Source: Hericium rajendrae
Lineage: Eukaryota; Basidiomycota; Agaricomycetes; Russulales; Hericiaceae
Assembly (NCBI GenBank): GCA_033439255.1
Contig: CM065879.1
Coordinates: 1,096,501 to 1,160,500 of the forward strand
DNA length: 64,000 bases
Direction: 5' to 3'
Shown here one piece after another: positions 1 to 12,421 of this stretch (its first letter is position 1; every line of letters starts with the position of its first letter). Below the pieces are notes generated by a model that was given only the letters and a program-made list of their open reading frames with translations, did not search any database and was not told the origin of the DNA. The translations under genes and the position numbers were made by a program.

Positions 1-663
1 GGACGGCCAGCCTGATTGATCAATTTCCTTTGTCGCGACTCGCCTGGGACGCTCCCGCCGCCCGTTGCCATGGCGTCCATCCCTTCTTCCAATCCGCTTC
101 CTTCTGTTGTCCTCTATTTCAGGTTCTATTATATTCACCCGTAGCAGGGATCAACGGGTTTAAGAGTCGATTTTCGAGTGCAATGGACTTGCTACGGGTA
201 AGCCTCCCGCTATCTCGCGATGTCTTTGATCTGATGCACATCACGCCCCGAACATCGAGGGCAGGACCCGCCGACAGAACTTTGATATATCACTAACGAT
301 AGATGAAAATAGGCCCTGTGGCGCTCTGCAGACAGAACGACCATCTCCTTCATAGAGGTTTCTTTGCCGACCGCCGTTTCCTAGGCACCCAATTTGTCGC
401 AAAGCAAAGCGCATAACGTATCGTGATCAGACATAAAGAGCTAACATTTCATTCAGTAGATAAGGGTGTCTATAGCTACAAGGTCACAAGGGATCGAACC
501 AGACCAGGCCTTGTCCGAGAATCCAATCTCACGAGGCCTCGAACCTCGATCTTTTTTTTTCCACAGACGTTGACGAGTCCCTCGACATTCGGAGCTATAA
601 GTAGACCATGTAGAAGTTATATTTCCACGATGACAGCAAAGCGACCGACAAAGGAGCGACTAA
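1..663. other. Left edge, no gene recognised
   Basis: Only short open frames without family resemblance, splice-consistent structure or codon bias are visible here. The part next to 664 is the 3' flank of the minus-strand gene that follows. Confidence 0.5.
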
Positions 664-3041
664 CTAGGCCTCTGCGCCCCATAAAACAGAACACACGCAC
701 TTCGTGAGTTTCTGATCTTCCTCCCGCTCCCCGCCGCAACATAACACGGGATCCATAGAACTCATAAGTTTCTCATCTTCCTCTGCCACGTACTCCTCGT
801 CTTCCTCGTCTTGCTCCTGGGTCCTCAACCAACGTCTCTGGCTAGGTAAGATTTCTCGCTGCCTGGTCACCAAATAACGCATCTGGCTAGGCAGGATCTT
901 GAGGCCCCACAGCAGCTCGTACGAGACCCCGAAGTTGTTCTCGACATTGCGCAAGAACCCAGAACCATGTACCTTCGTCGCAGAGAGCTCCAACTCCCCG
1001 GCATCCAAGTACGTCTTCACGCACTTCTTCACGATCTCCTCGACGTTGTCGACTCCATGCACCTCTGTCCACAGCACCAGCAGCTTCTCGACGAATTGTT
1101 GGACGTCGCAACCGCTGTCATCCAGCACGTAGAGCTGGAGGCAGTCACCCTTCGGATCCCAGTACGGTTCTGCCACTACGAACCTGTCAAACTCGCCCAA
1201 GATGTCCTCTGAGGCCTTGTTGGTCTTCGCGTCGTCCCATTTCTTGAGGTTGGCTGACCGCCGCGTGCGCGACGTCCATGCCTCCCAGTTTGACACGATC
1301 TGACTGTCCGCGCCGTTCCTCGTGATCGTAAGGAAGTTCCGGTCGCGCAGGCATGCGTCCGCGAACTTCCGCGCCAGCGGGTCGCTCAGCGACATCACGC
1401 CGCAGATGCTCGCGTTCGACGCTGAACCGTGCGCGCATGCGGAGTCCTCTTCCTCCAGCCTGCGCGCCTGGCAAGACAGCACCTTCATGCCTGTGGTTTC
1501 GCCGTGGATGTCCAGTGGAAGGAAGCCGCCCATCGCGAGGTAGCGCAGCCTCCTGACGCTGTCGCCAAACATGCCGCGGCTGTTGCGTTTCTGGCGCATC
1601 AAGTCGGGCCTGATGATCGCATACTTCGCCAAGCCGATGTGGCTCTCGACCTGCTCGTGCCGCGGTCAGCATGATCTCATCAGTCGCGGACGGACACTTA
1701 CGCTGTTGCAGTATTCCGACAGACACTTGTAGCAAGCGTGAACGGCAGCCGCGTGTCCCCAAGCGTGGAATGGCCATGGCACGTGGGACACCGTGCGGAA
1801 CACCTTGCCGCCAAGGATGACGACGTACTCGTCTTCTGCGAACGTGTCGGCCGGCCGCATGACGTCTTCGATCGCCCCGCAGACCGTCTCGACCATCAGT
1901 TTGTGCAGCGCGACCCAGATCATCTGCAGCGCCCACAGATCCAGCTTGGGGTCGTTCAGCATCGCCCACGCAGAGCCATAGCGCGTCGACACCATCAGCA
2001 GCGACGGGTCGAGGATGACGATGCTCCGCACGATCGCCCAGATGACCTCCAAGCGCTCGCCGTAGAACCTGGACCCGAGCGGCGCCGCGAACGATGCGAG
2101 CCGCGCGCGGATGCCGAGGAATAGACTCTTGCGCTTCTCGAAGATCGCCCGGTCGAGCGGGTCCTCGACCCCGCGCTCAGCGCTGGGCGGCGCGTCCGAT
2201 GCGCTGCTGGTGCTGCTCGCGTCGCTGAAGAGGCTCGCGGACTCGGACGCGGGCGAGCTGCTGCCCGTGGACGAGGCCTCGTTGTCGGAGTTCTCGGAGC
2301 TTCCATCATCGGAACACGCTCCATGGGCTTCTTCCCGCTTCGCCGTGAGCGTCCTGCGCTCCTCGACCCAGCCGAGCGCGTCTTTGAGGATGATCTCATT
2401 GGCTCGCGACTCCACGTACGCGATGAGTTCTTCGATGTCGTCGCGCTCCTCGGTGAGACGGTCCCAGAACGTCTGATGGCCCCAGTCCTGGAACAAACAT
2501 GTCAGTCGCAGGCAACATCATTCAGCATGACAAGTCCCACCATGTCGTTTCTGTGACGAGCAAAGTCAGCCATGGCCCGGAAAACGCTGAACATGCACTC
2601 ACCCATAGAACCGCTCTGTGTGCATTGCGCGCGCGCTGATGCATCTGCAACCACAAGTATTCATCAGCCCGAGACAAACCATCTCACAAGAGACCGACAA
2701 CTGACCGGCTGTACAGAACAAGCTTGTCCTTGAGCCCGTCGTACCACGCCCGCAGCTGCTCGAGCGATGTGCACGCCCGGATCGTCGCTGTGTTGCTGCA
2801 TATCTTTCCGTCGTCGAATTGCTCGAGCTTCTTCTGCCGCGTCTTGTAGCCGAGGTACAGCTTGATGCGCTCCTGTGGTGCATGCGCGTCAGCGCCGCCG
2901 GTAAGTGCAGGTGAAGGTACCTACTTCATTGTGCCGCTTGCACCAAGGGTGGCCGTCGAGCGTGGCCTTCCGGCAGAGAAACGGCTTGTCCATGTCGAAG
3001 ATCGTAGCCTGGCACTTCTTCTTGTTCTGTGCGTCTGCCAT
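664..3041 (-). CDS. Cys/His-motif hypothetical protein (702 aa, 6 exons)
   Basis: I do not know its function. Exons on the minus strand are 3041-2925, 2872-2706, 2644-2603, 2550-2541, 2487-1702 and 1650-664. All junctions are GT..AG and the frame closes to 702 aa. The first exon has a C-x(12)-C-x(9)-C-x(2)-H arrangement (residues about 10-36) that looks like a small metal-binding fold, followed by a lysine-rich stretch (YLGYKTRQKKLEQF). The middle (roughly residues 145-195) is a serine-rich low-complexity run; the C-terminus is acidic. Proteins with this start and the later DWGH motif recur in Agaricomycetes as uncharacterised proteins, from memory. The fourth exon is only 10 nt. Skipping it breaks the frame, and including it gives FYG-NDM-DWGH with two introns of normal length. 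Start chosen as the first ATG before the Cys motif. Confidence 0.8.
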
Positions 3042-3693
3042 GACTTGAATATGTTGACCTGCAACGGGAGGGTAGTATTGGTAGACTAGAGGGGTGTTAG
3101 AGCGAGAATTTGAGATTAAATGTGATGGGCATACAGCGACGTCTTGGGGACTGTTTTATATCTTCCAGGGTATCGCGAAGCCCTCGCGAGGGGAATGTTG
3201 CAGACAATTAGCTGACGCATATTCACGCTTGTGACGGAGATCACTTGGCTGAAGAAGCCCAATTTGATACGGTGCTCGGGCCTAAGAGCGTAGCAGCTTC
3301 ATTTCCTAGCCTCGAAACAATACGATGCTTTCTGACGCAGACATGTGAAATCCAGACCGCGCACTTTGGGCCATCGAAAACACAAATAGAAAATGGCAGC
3401 ACGCTGCTGTCATAACTTCCTCAATTGTGATGTACACCGGTCAATCTGATCGTATCGCGCTTCCATACTGCCTTTGATTTCTCTGGTGTAATAATCATTA
3501 TGTGCTCGGCCTATGTAAGCCTGGGACGGCCAATGCATGATAGATACCAGTTTCTACGTCAGATTCAGGCTTTTGTCTGTGCGCCCACGAATGCAACGGA
3601 CTGAGACATAGAGAAGTCAGCACAACGATTATCATAACGGATAGCAGATAGGCGTACCCATGGCTATGGAACATAGGCAGAGACTGGAAACTC
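3042..3693. other. Intergenic, promoter side of the Cys/His gene
   Basis: About 650 bp with no supported gene. It should hold the promoter and 5' UTR of the minus-strand gene that starts at 3041 and the 3' end of the membrane-protein gene to the right. No distinct motif was recognised. Confidence 0.5.
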
Positions 3694-5806
3694 TCAGTTT
3701 ATTCTGGGGAGCCGAAAAAGGGTACTTACGCCTGTCTCCAGTGACCCGCTGCTTCTCGACAACTTGGGTTTCTGTATGTTTACTGCGTTACAGTTGGGCC
3801 AAACCTGATCAGGATAGTTTGTGGTTATAATCGAAGGAGGCTGCATAGCGCAAAAACGCTCAGAGACACTAATATGAACAGGATCGATCATATGTACGTA
3901 CCAAGGAACCATCGGACGACTCAGACGAAGAATCGTCGGAGAGAGGTGTGGTCACATCGGCCACTACGGATGGTACGTCAATGTCGTCAGGATCAATGGG
4001 CTCGTTCATTTGTCTCCGAAAAATCACGCGCGCATTCATGCTGGAGGCAGACGAATCTGAGACATGAGAAAAACAGAAGACTACGTAAAGACTGACGTCG
4101 TGAAGAGAGAGACACAGTATACTGTTCGATCAAAAGGTCGTTAATAAACGCCAGTCTAGAAGTAAACGAGAGAACGCACAGTGACCGGAAATGGCGTATA
4201 ATGCTATAGAAAGGCCGCGCGTGGTACGAGCCAGCTAAGAAACCGTGTGCATGAGCATAAGCCGGAATGAACGAGGCTTTACCTACAACTACGGTGCTAC
4301 CGAGTGCCAAGGTACTGCGAACAAGCGGGGTTTGAGCTCAGAACTCTTTCACTGGAGAACTACGGACCTTGTCAACAATCCAGTGTTGAGGGAGTAGATC
4401 TAGCCGGTAGGGTCAGCTTGCCCCATGTTAGAAAGGCAGAGGGTATCATCACCATAATGCGCGTTATGACATTGTTGTGGCTGACGTGTCCGAATGAACC
4501 TCACGGATACACAAATTCGCAGAGGAGATGGGATACGTACCGGGCCGCGTTGCAGCGCCTAATCTGCAGGATAGCCAGGAGAGAAACAGTAAGAACAATA
4601 TCGCATGCGGCATTCATGGCCACCGTCGCTGAAAGGAGAACCTATGACGACGTGTCAGACCTAATCCGTCTAGAAGAAGTAGCCGACTTTGATCACTCAC
4701 CCGCAATCGACGCATAGTCTCAAATGTCATGGTTTTGAAACTAAGGCAGCGTGAGAGTGTATTTAAATGAGAATTACGAAGCTATAAACCTTTCGATAGT
4801 GAATGCTATGCCCATGGCTGGGTTTGACGGCATGTTAACATCGAACATCATGCAGTGATATGGACAGATGAGAGCATACAAAGAGCGGCGAAATTCATCA
4901 GCATCTATGTCCAGGAGTCAGCTAGCTTCACGACCTCTCGAAGGCTGAGACATGCCGTCAAAGATGTTAACGGAATATTCTTATTGCTGACTGATGGAAT
5001 ATGGCGTTCGCATGCCGTTAGCAAACGGAAGAGTGAGAAAGACTCTGCACGCACGCAGCCAGATTCTGTAAGAAAAAAATCTAAGTGACCTCTCAGCGTG
5101 GGCGGCATGTAGAGTATGGAAATTCATGACTCACGCCTGGACAAGTGAGCCAAGTACACGCTGCGCGGGCTAAGCTTGCGCTATTTAGAAGTAAAGACAA
5201 ACGACTTACGTTCAAAAACGTTCCTATAATCAGAGAAGGCGGTAATTCTGTGTTCGCGACCACGTGAAATGCATGTCGATGTGTGATGGAATAATAGTAA
5301 ACTGAAACGCTATCAGAAGTTGAAGGAGAATAATACAGAGGACCTACATGTCGTGATGATGAGTATTTGGACAGCGATCTCCAGGAGCCTGCCTGGAATT
5401 AGGAAGCTCTGCGATCCTCCCTATGAGATCACGTACCATGTGAGTGCCACCTGAATGCAGAGGTCAACTTCTGTGCAATATAATAAGGATAGAAGGGTGA
5501 CAGACGAGACATTTATACGTTTTCTTATCGTCGCGATATAACTGGGTAACCGTCAATCCCTGCTCAAGACCTTGAAAAGCTACAAACTTACGATATAATA
5601 GAGAACGACCTGAAACGAGGCCACTTCGCGAGGACAGTCTGAGACAGTGTATTGATTGAGTCGAAGCATGCATACCTCCAAATAAGCTGCGAACCGAGGT
5701 GAGAAACGCATCTCGTCGTGCATAGAGGACTCAGCACTTACAATGTACCGATAAGCACACCAATCGTTATGGCACCAATGTCAATTTGTTGCTGGGGTAT
5801 ATTCAT
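3694..5806 (-). CDS. Seven-helix membrane protein, DUF6534-like (intron-rich)
   Basis: A gene of many small exons, most of which I can place only roughly. It starts with ATG at 5806-5804 and a first exon of 65 nt (5806-5742) whose product contains DIGAITIGVLIGT, the opening helix typical of a large Agaricomycete family of predicted seven-helix proteins (DUF6533/DUF6534 type, from memory). Later fragments in the right order on the same strand match the family pattern: a helix near 5430-5400 (VALTWYV), one near 4620-4560 (MNAACDIVLTVSLLAI), the YSLNTGLLT motif near 4400-4370, and a cytosolic tail with acidic/serine clusters near 4060-3903. A last exon ends at the stop at 3694. Several internal junctions could not be fixed, so it may carry defects. 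It lies head-to-head with threonine synthase, about 900 bp apart. Function unknown. Confidence 0.5.
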
Positions 5807-6708
5807 CACGACTTCAGGGGAGTACATGCTGCAACCGACGTCGTACCACGGTACCAGAATGCGAATGGCCTCGTGTCAAATATAAAGCTTACCCTGTATA
5901 TAAATGATTATGCGCCCACGAAGAGGTCGGCGTTCTACCTTTGTGAAACAGACAGTCGTCGTTGGAGATTCATCGTCTTGTTAGTGTAATATCAGTTCTG
6001 CGGAGGACTTCCACCATGCACCCGTAACCTCTCGGAGGATATCGACCGACTTCCCAAGCAGTCTAGCTCGAATACGGACGAGCGGGTAGAATCTCGATTG
6101 ACCATTTGGACTGGCAAAAGCGCGCACGGAAAGCTGAGGTGCCGCGGCTGTGTCAATCATCGACTCATTCGTGATCGTGGTACTGCCGGCGATAGCTTGT
6201 AGGTCACTTCTCGAGGAAGTGGAACTAACGCAATGTATGCGCAGAACCCCGCCGGAGGTAAAAGATCGCTGTACGATGGAAACTAGTGCAGGAGCGGATG
6301 TTTCATTCATGACCGGCGGCGAACCTGCAAGGAAATCGGCCTGGTCCTTCTGATGACACCGCTGGTTTAACCTCGAGTTCACCTGTATAGCTTTTAGATT
6401 ATTTGCTTTACAAAGTATGATTATGGAAAGCATGATGCAGGAGCAGAGAATCCCCACAAAGGTTGCAATAATGCAGTGGACAAGGATGTGGTGGTCATAG
6501 CAAAAAGGTGGCAACGAAAGGATTCGAACGCTCGCCCTCAGTTCCAAGATGCGAAATCTGGGGTCCTCGTGTGCCCCCGCGCGATACTGTATTGCGGTAA
6601 CGGCCGAAGCATGGCCGAAGCGCCGAAGAGTGTTTTCTGACTTCCGAGTCAAGGCGGAACAGTGGATTGCGGGGAGGGCAACAACGCTCTTTTCTCCTTG
6701 ACATCGTC
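5807..6708. other. Divergent intergenic region (membrane protein / threonine synthase)
   Basis: About 900 bp between two divergent start codons. It presumably carries both promoters. A 223-codon minus-strand open frame (5981-6652) lies here but shows no family pattern. Confidence 0.45.
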
Positions 6709-8599
6709 ATGAAGTATTTCTCTACACGTGGCGGGGATGAAGAACTCACATTTGAAGAGGTCAATCACCATTGATCTACGCGCTCGATTACCGTTGAACG
6801 AACCGATGTCATCTCCAGGCTGTCTTGACCGGTCTCGCACCGAACGGAGGTCTCTACATCCCTGACCATATACCCACCTTGCCACCAAATTGGCAGGAAG
6901 CATGGAAATCATACTCGTTTGTCGACCTGTCCGTCGCGGTGCTGTCGCTCTATATCTCGCCGGAAGAGCTGTCGCGCGAGGAGCTGCGAGCACTCGTGAA
7001 GAAGTCGTATAGCACCTTCCGACATCCTGATGTCACGCCCGTGAAGAAATTCGACGAGAAGAGGTTCATCCTAGAGCTGTTCCACGGTCCTACTTTTGCA
7101 TTCAAGGATATCGCACTGCAGCTCCTAGGGAACCTCTTCGAGTTCTTTCTCCTTCGCCGAAACGCACGCAAAGCGCCAGGAGAGAAACCAGAAAGGCTGA
7201 CTGTAGTGGGTGCGACGAGCGGTGATACCGGAAGGTTGGTTCATATCACCAGTCTCCTGAATATCTCACCAATGGTTTTGCAGCGCTGCGATCTATGGCT
7301 TGAGGAACAAGGCCAATATCTCCATCTTCATTCTCCACCCCAAAGGCCGCGTATCTCCCATCCAGGAGGCCCAGATGACCACTGTAACGGATCCGAATGT
7401 GCACAATATCGCCGTCAGAGGAACATTTGACGACTGCCAGGTAATGCGCCCTCTCGATCGCGCTTTAATACCCAAACCTGACCGATCTCCAGGACATCGT
7501 CAAAGCCCTCTTCGCAGACCGCGAGTTCAACGCGAAACACCGGCTCGGCGCCGTCAACTCCATCAACTGGGCGCGCATCCTCGCGCAGACCGTGTACTAC
7601 TTCTATGCGTACTTCCATGTGCGCGCGCAGCTCCCCGCCGACGACGCCGAGCTGCAGTTCGTCGTACCCACGGGCAACTTCGGCGACATCCTCGCGGGGT
7701 ACTACGCGAAGCGCATGGGCCTGCCGATGGGCAAGCTCGTCGTCGCGACGAACTCGAACGACATCCTCGCGCGCTTCTGGCAGAGCGGGCGGTACGAGAA
7801 GCAGGACTCGTCCATCGCGGCGGCGGGTGGTGTGGACGCGGCTGCGCCGGCGGGCGGCGCGTCCGATGGCAAGCAGGCGGTCGGGGGCGTGCGCGAGACG
7901 CTCAGTCCCGCGATGGACATCCTCGTGTCGAGTAACTTCGAGCGCCTGCTCTGGTATCTCGCGTACGAGTCCGCGAGAGGGCCGGAGACGGCGCGTCGGG
8001 TCGTCGCGGGTGCGGCCGTCAATGGGTGGATGGGCCGGATGAAGAGCGATGGGCGTGTTGAGGTGCCGGTCGATGTGCTGGAGTTAGCGCGACGGGACTT
8101 TATGGCCGAGCGCATCTCGGATGATCAGGTGCGTCGCGACTGTGTGTCGGAGGGGCTTGTGTTGACGAGTTGGCCAGACGCTGGAAACCATTCAAGACTA
8201 TTACCTCGGCGACGGCGAACATTCGTACATCGCGGATCCGCATACTGCTGTTGGGCTCGCAGCAGCGCGAATCATCGCACGGAACAAGTCAGTGTCAGAG
8301 TCTTCTCAGGGTCTAACGCATAGAACTGATATCCGCTCCTCAGCCCACCGTCGACGGTGCAAGTCATCCTGTCGACCGCTCATCCCGCCAAATTTGCCGA
8401 GGCGGTCAACCGTGCACTGTACGCATCGGTGAAGTTCGACTTTGAGAAGGACGTGCAGCCGGAGGAGTTCAAGGGTCTGTTGCAGAAGCCGAAGAGGGTG
8501 ATCGATGTGGAGGCACCCAGTGTGGATCTCGTGAAGAAGGTCATTGAGGAGAAGGCTGTGGACGAGTCGCCGAATGGGACTGCCACAGGCAGTGTATAG
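6709..8599 (+). CDS. THR4: Threonine synthase (541 aa, 6 exons)
   Basis: Catalyses the PLP-dependent conversion of O-phosphohomoserine to threonine, the last step of threonine synthesis. Exons are 6709-6759, 6819-7234, 7284-7440, 7493-8128, 8178-8287 and 8344-8599; all introns are GT..AG of 49-59 bp and the frame closes to 541 aa, near the usual 510-520 of fungal enzymes. The start MKYFSTRG is the family N-terminus. The PLP-lysine motif HGPTFAFKD has Lys113, followed by the phosphate-binding GATSGDTGSAA loop split by the second intron, then VNSINWARI and PTGNFGDILAGYYAK. A low-complexity Ala/Gly stretch (about residues 310-340) is an insertion relative to yeast. The gene is convergent with seryl-tRNA synthetase, with only 286 bp between the stop codons. 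Confidence 0.95.
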
Positions 8600-8885
8600 G
8601 TCTGCGGTGCCGCTCGCAGACGCGGAGCCGCACTTTGTGTTTTGTAGACAGAAAACAAGCAGCTGTAGCACTTGTATATGTACCCGAACGATCTAGAAGA
8701 TCATTGCTTCCCTTGGATATAACAGAAATGCGGTCGTACTATCTGACAACACACGAAATGTCATCGCTACAGTCGCGATAAGTGATACTTCTCTACACTC
8801 TAGTTAGGACACATTTACCATCAACCTACAACAGGTAAAGAAGGATACAGCAATCATCCAAACGAAGGGATACACTAAATGTTAC

Positions 8886-10645
8886 TCATGCCTGCTTGCG
8901 CTGCAAGTTCTTCGGCAGCTCCTTCACCCACGGGAGGAATTCGCGGCCTTGCATGTAAGGGCGAAGGGGCTCGGGAATAACAAGGCCCTAAATGGCTGGT
9001 TAAATACTACGCTCAAGGATGAAGGAGAGCTCGTACCTCAGGAGTTTGGTAGTTCTCCACGAGACAGCAGAGGGCACGCTCGGTAGCGCAGAGCGTGCCG
9101 TTTAGCATGTGCACGTAGACTTTGCGCGCCTGGTCTTTGGCCTTCAAACCACACCGCACCTCCAATCTCCGGCTCTCTATAGATGGCGATGTGAATAAGC
9201 GAGTCTGCATGCAAAGAAGCCGAAACATACGGTAATCCGTGCAATTCGAGCACGAGACGAGCTCCTTGTACGCGCCCTGGAAGGGGAACCAAGCCTCCAG
9301 ATCATACTTCTGCGCAGCCGCGAGGTTCAGCGCGCCAGACACGATCGCGACAACGCGGTACGGGATGCCGAGGCTCTGGTAGAACGCCTCCGAGTTCGCG
9401 ACCATCGTCTCAAACATCTCCCACGACTTCTCCGGCTCGGTGATGCAGAACTGCTCGACCTTCTCGAACTGGTGCACGCGGAAGATGCCCCACATGTCGC
9501 GTCCGGCCGAGCCGGCCTCCTTGCGGAAGCACGTCGAGTAGCCCGCGTACTGGATCGGCAGCTGCGTTTTCGGGTCCTCGAACCATTCGTCAGAGTGCAT
9601 GGCCGAGATGGGCTGCTCTGAGGTCGCGATTAGGTACTTTTCATCTTCACTCGCGATCACCTATGTGTAGCTGTGTCACTGGCTATGTTGCGATGTGGGA
9701 ATGGGGAGTGGACGCACCTTGTAGAGCTCCTCGTCGAACTGATCAAGCTGGGCCGTCTTGGCCATGACGTCCTTGTTCATCATGAAAGGCGGATGGATCT
9801 TCTTGTATCCTCGTTTCCGTAGAAAGTCGAGCCCGTATGAGATCATGGCTTGGTTGAGATCAATTCCGTCACCAGTGAGGAAGTACCCTCGGTGGCCGGC
9901 GATCTTCGTGCCTGAGACTCTGCTTAGCGTGAGGAGGATAGAGCAGGGACTAATCCGCACCTCGCTCAAGATCCATGGCATCCAATCGCAGCAGGACTTC
10001 ATGATGCGCTAGAATACCAGACTTCTTCTCCACTTGAGCGTTGGGGCCTTCTGGATGCCAGGTCTTCAGCGTTAAGTTGTCGTCCTAACCTTCCGCACAT
10101 GAGTTCACTATGGGAGAGCCGGCTGCATAAAGAAGCACTCACCTCCGTCTGGCTGACCGGAACGGCCTTGCCCACGATGTTTCCAATCGTGCTGGCTTTT
10201 TGCCGCATCTGGATCTCATGCTCGCGTGTCTCCTTCCGCTTCGCCTCTACCTGCGCATCCAGAGCCTTCTTCTGGGCTACAAGCTCGTCCGCGTCCTCTT
10301 TCGCCTGGTTGCAGAAAACGGGTGTAAGGAGATGTCTGCAAACATAAATTAACACGCGTCTGTCCTACCTTCTTTTTTAGACCGATTTGTTTTTGTATGG
10401 CATTGCTCTCCTTGCTCAAGCGATTCGCCTCGAAATCCACTGCATGAATCGCACATCAACATATCCATCGAAAGAACCTTGTCGTAACATGGTACAAGTG
10501 GATACGTACTCTTCACCCACTCGCCATACATCCGGACGACCTCGTCTACGAGCTCGACCGAGTGCCCGCGTCTCCGCTGCGACTCGCGGATCTCCTCTGC
10601 ATTCCCCCCCTTCGCATCGATGAAGCTCAAGACGTCGAGCGTCAT
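8886..10645 (-). CDS. SES1: Seryl-tRNA synthetase, cytosolic (452 aa, 8 exons)
   Basis: Charges tRNA-Ser with serine in the cytosol. Exons on the minus strand are 10645-10510, 10439-10369, 10304-10143, 10084-9961, 9911-9718, 9660-9231, 9176-9037 and 8987-8886; phases agree throughout and give 452 aa, close to the 462 of yeast. The N-terminal third is the long antiparallel coiled-coil arm that holds tRNA-Ser ([13 protein letters not shown] to IQMRQKAS). The class II core shows [14 protein letters not shown], motif 2 ([25 protein letters not shown]) and motif 3 ([20 protein letters not shown]). The C-terminus is lysine-rich. No mitochondrial targeting leader is evident. Confidence 0.95.
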
Positions 10646-11107
10646 GGTTTCTGATTTCTAGTCGCGTTTGTCGTGCGTGCCACGGTCAAGATGGGATAGA
10701 GAAGGGGTGCTGGACAGCGAAAGGGCGTTGCTACTTTTCCTTGCGAGTCAATCGAGGTCAATCGATCATTGCTCGCGTACGTAATTATCTGCGCCAAAAT
10801 GGCGGGAAATGCGAAATTACAGTGCGGGGGTGTTCAAGGGATCACTCATAAGTGCTCATTAGGGACCCCAGAAGCATCTTCTGCTGCAAACAACATCCTC
10901 CCTTCGATACATAATTAGATCCCTCGCGTATATTTCGCATACGCAGAAAGCCAGCACTTCTATCGCCATACGTTCATGCAAATTCATAATAGAGAGCATG
11001 GGCCAGGCCATGAACATCTTCAGCGGATGTCCGCACCTATGTACATATCAGTCTCCATGACTCCAGAGAAACAACACTTCAAAAGGCGTCAAGTCCTAAT
11101 ATTGTTT
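10646..11107. other. Intergenic, seryl-tRNA synthetase promoter side
   Basis: About 460 bp between the start of seryl-tRNA synthetase and the 3' end of the next minus-strand gene. No further gene or RNA was seen. Confidence 0.5.
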
Positions 11108-12421
11108 CTAGAACGTGTATTCAAAGTTATTATGGCTGAATATCTGGTTGACGAAGGACTCTGGCGTCCGAGGCGTCAAGCGCCGACGCTCCATTATGAG
11201 CGCTGACAACAGGATCTCATCAAAGTGTGCCTGCCCATCCGGTGTTACCTCGAGCGTGGCCGGGCGCACCGACGACAGCGGCCGCGGGCGCACTGTCATG
11301 TCGCGCGGTGTGAACACCGCGGCGAGCGGCATGGGGAGCTTGGCATTGTTGCTGGAAGCGTAGTAGCACTGACATGCTAGGTGTAAGGCACTGGATGATA
11401 ATGGATATATAGCACTTACGCGGGCCTCGACTTTGCCTTTCATTAGGGTTTTCCAATGGAAGCGGCCGAAACGCCACAGGTATGCGTGCTGAAAGGGAGA
11501 AATGATGGTACTCTGATCGTCGATGCATCAGAGGGCCAGGTGAATGTACCTTATTAGAAGATGAGGGATCCTTTTTAAAGTCAATGTGCAGAACCTCTTG
11601 CATACCGCGGACAGTACATGTCGCTTTCTCGGTCGAGATCCCCATCCTGTGTGAGCAGCGATCAGCCATGCCTTCAGTCACCACAATGAAAGCAAAACTG
11701 CGCACTCAAATTCGCCGACGTACTCTCCCGTCTCTGACGAGCCCCTTCGGATAGTCGTAATGAAGGACAAGGGCATGAAACAATCTTGACGGACGGATAT
11801 GTGGTACTTTGGCCGCGTGTCCAGTGCACCAGCAGGAGGAAGCAGCAGCATGGAGTTAGCGTCGAAAGGGGAGAATGTGTAAGTCAACGGCTGGGAAGGA
11901 GTAAGCGGCTCTAGTGGGGGTGGAGGTGGCGGGGGCGTCCATTGCAGGACGGTTTCTGCAGGACGCGGAGGCAGAAGTGGGGGAGAGATTGCAGAACTGC
12001 TCTCAACACGATGCGTCATTGCCTGTGCTTCAGGCCTCACTTCGCTGTTTCTACTAGGAGCTGGTGCAGGTTCGGATGCACGCGATGCGGTGCGACGAGG
12101 TGGCTGGGCTGGGCTGCCTCCACGACACTGTTGACTCCCCAAGACTGGAGGGGTGGGAAGCGTAGCCAAAGTAGAATATCTAGGCACAGCTGGAGAGCCC
12201 TGTTGATTCTGAGATTGAGTATTCGAGACGGCATCGCCTACAGGAGCCGACTGGAGAGCATCTTGATAACTGCAGGACAAATACATGATTGACGCACAGC
12301 ACCTAAGTCCTAGCGTTGTAACAGAAACATACCTTGGTAGTACCGTGGATGCAGTTGATAATGTAGAAAAGCGATCCGACTCTGTGCGACTCGCCAAAGA
12401 ACGCGGACACTCAGGACTCAT
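11108..12421 (-). CDS. DUF6593-like protein with Pro-rich N-terminus (359 aa, 5 exons)
   Basis: Function unknown. Exons on the minus strand are 12421-12333, 12269-11706, 11646-11550, 11488-11420 and 11368-11108; frames close to 359 aa. The N-terminal 130 or so residues are Ser/Pro/Arg-rich and end in an octaproline run. The rest has the features of a basidiomycete domain that I recall as DUF6593: LTYTFSPFDANSMLL, a tyrosine/histidine strand (KYHISV), then SFITTIRRG and GEYVGEFEMGIS, a WRFGRFHWK strand and the closing DEILLSALIMERRRLTP. Such domains occur in multi-copy families of predicted intracellular beta-rich proteins. The upstream start is less sure than the domain, since the first exon is low-complexity. 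Confidence 0.75.

Noticed and set aside
30-296. 88-codon frame at the left edge
   Set aside because: No motif and no codon bias; the possible exon of a gene outside the window cannot be shown.
4824-4963. Short inverted repeat TTTGACGGCATG / CATGCCGTCAAA
   Set aside because: Only 12 bp, without target duplication or further symmetry, inside the membrane-protein gene; probably chance.
6505-6600. tRNA-like T-arm (GTTCGAATCC on the minus strand) with a CGTTGCCA end
   Set aside because: No matching 5' acceptor strand (GGCAACG) lies at the right distance and the T-stem has a C-C mismatch, so a tRNA gene or tRNA-SINE is not supported.
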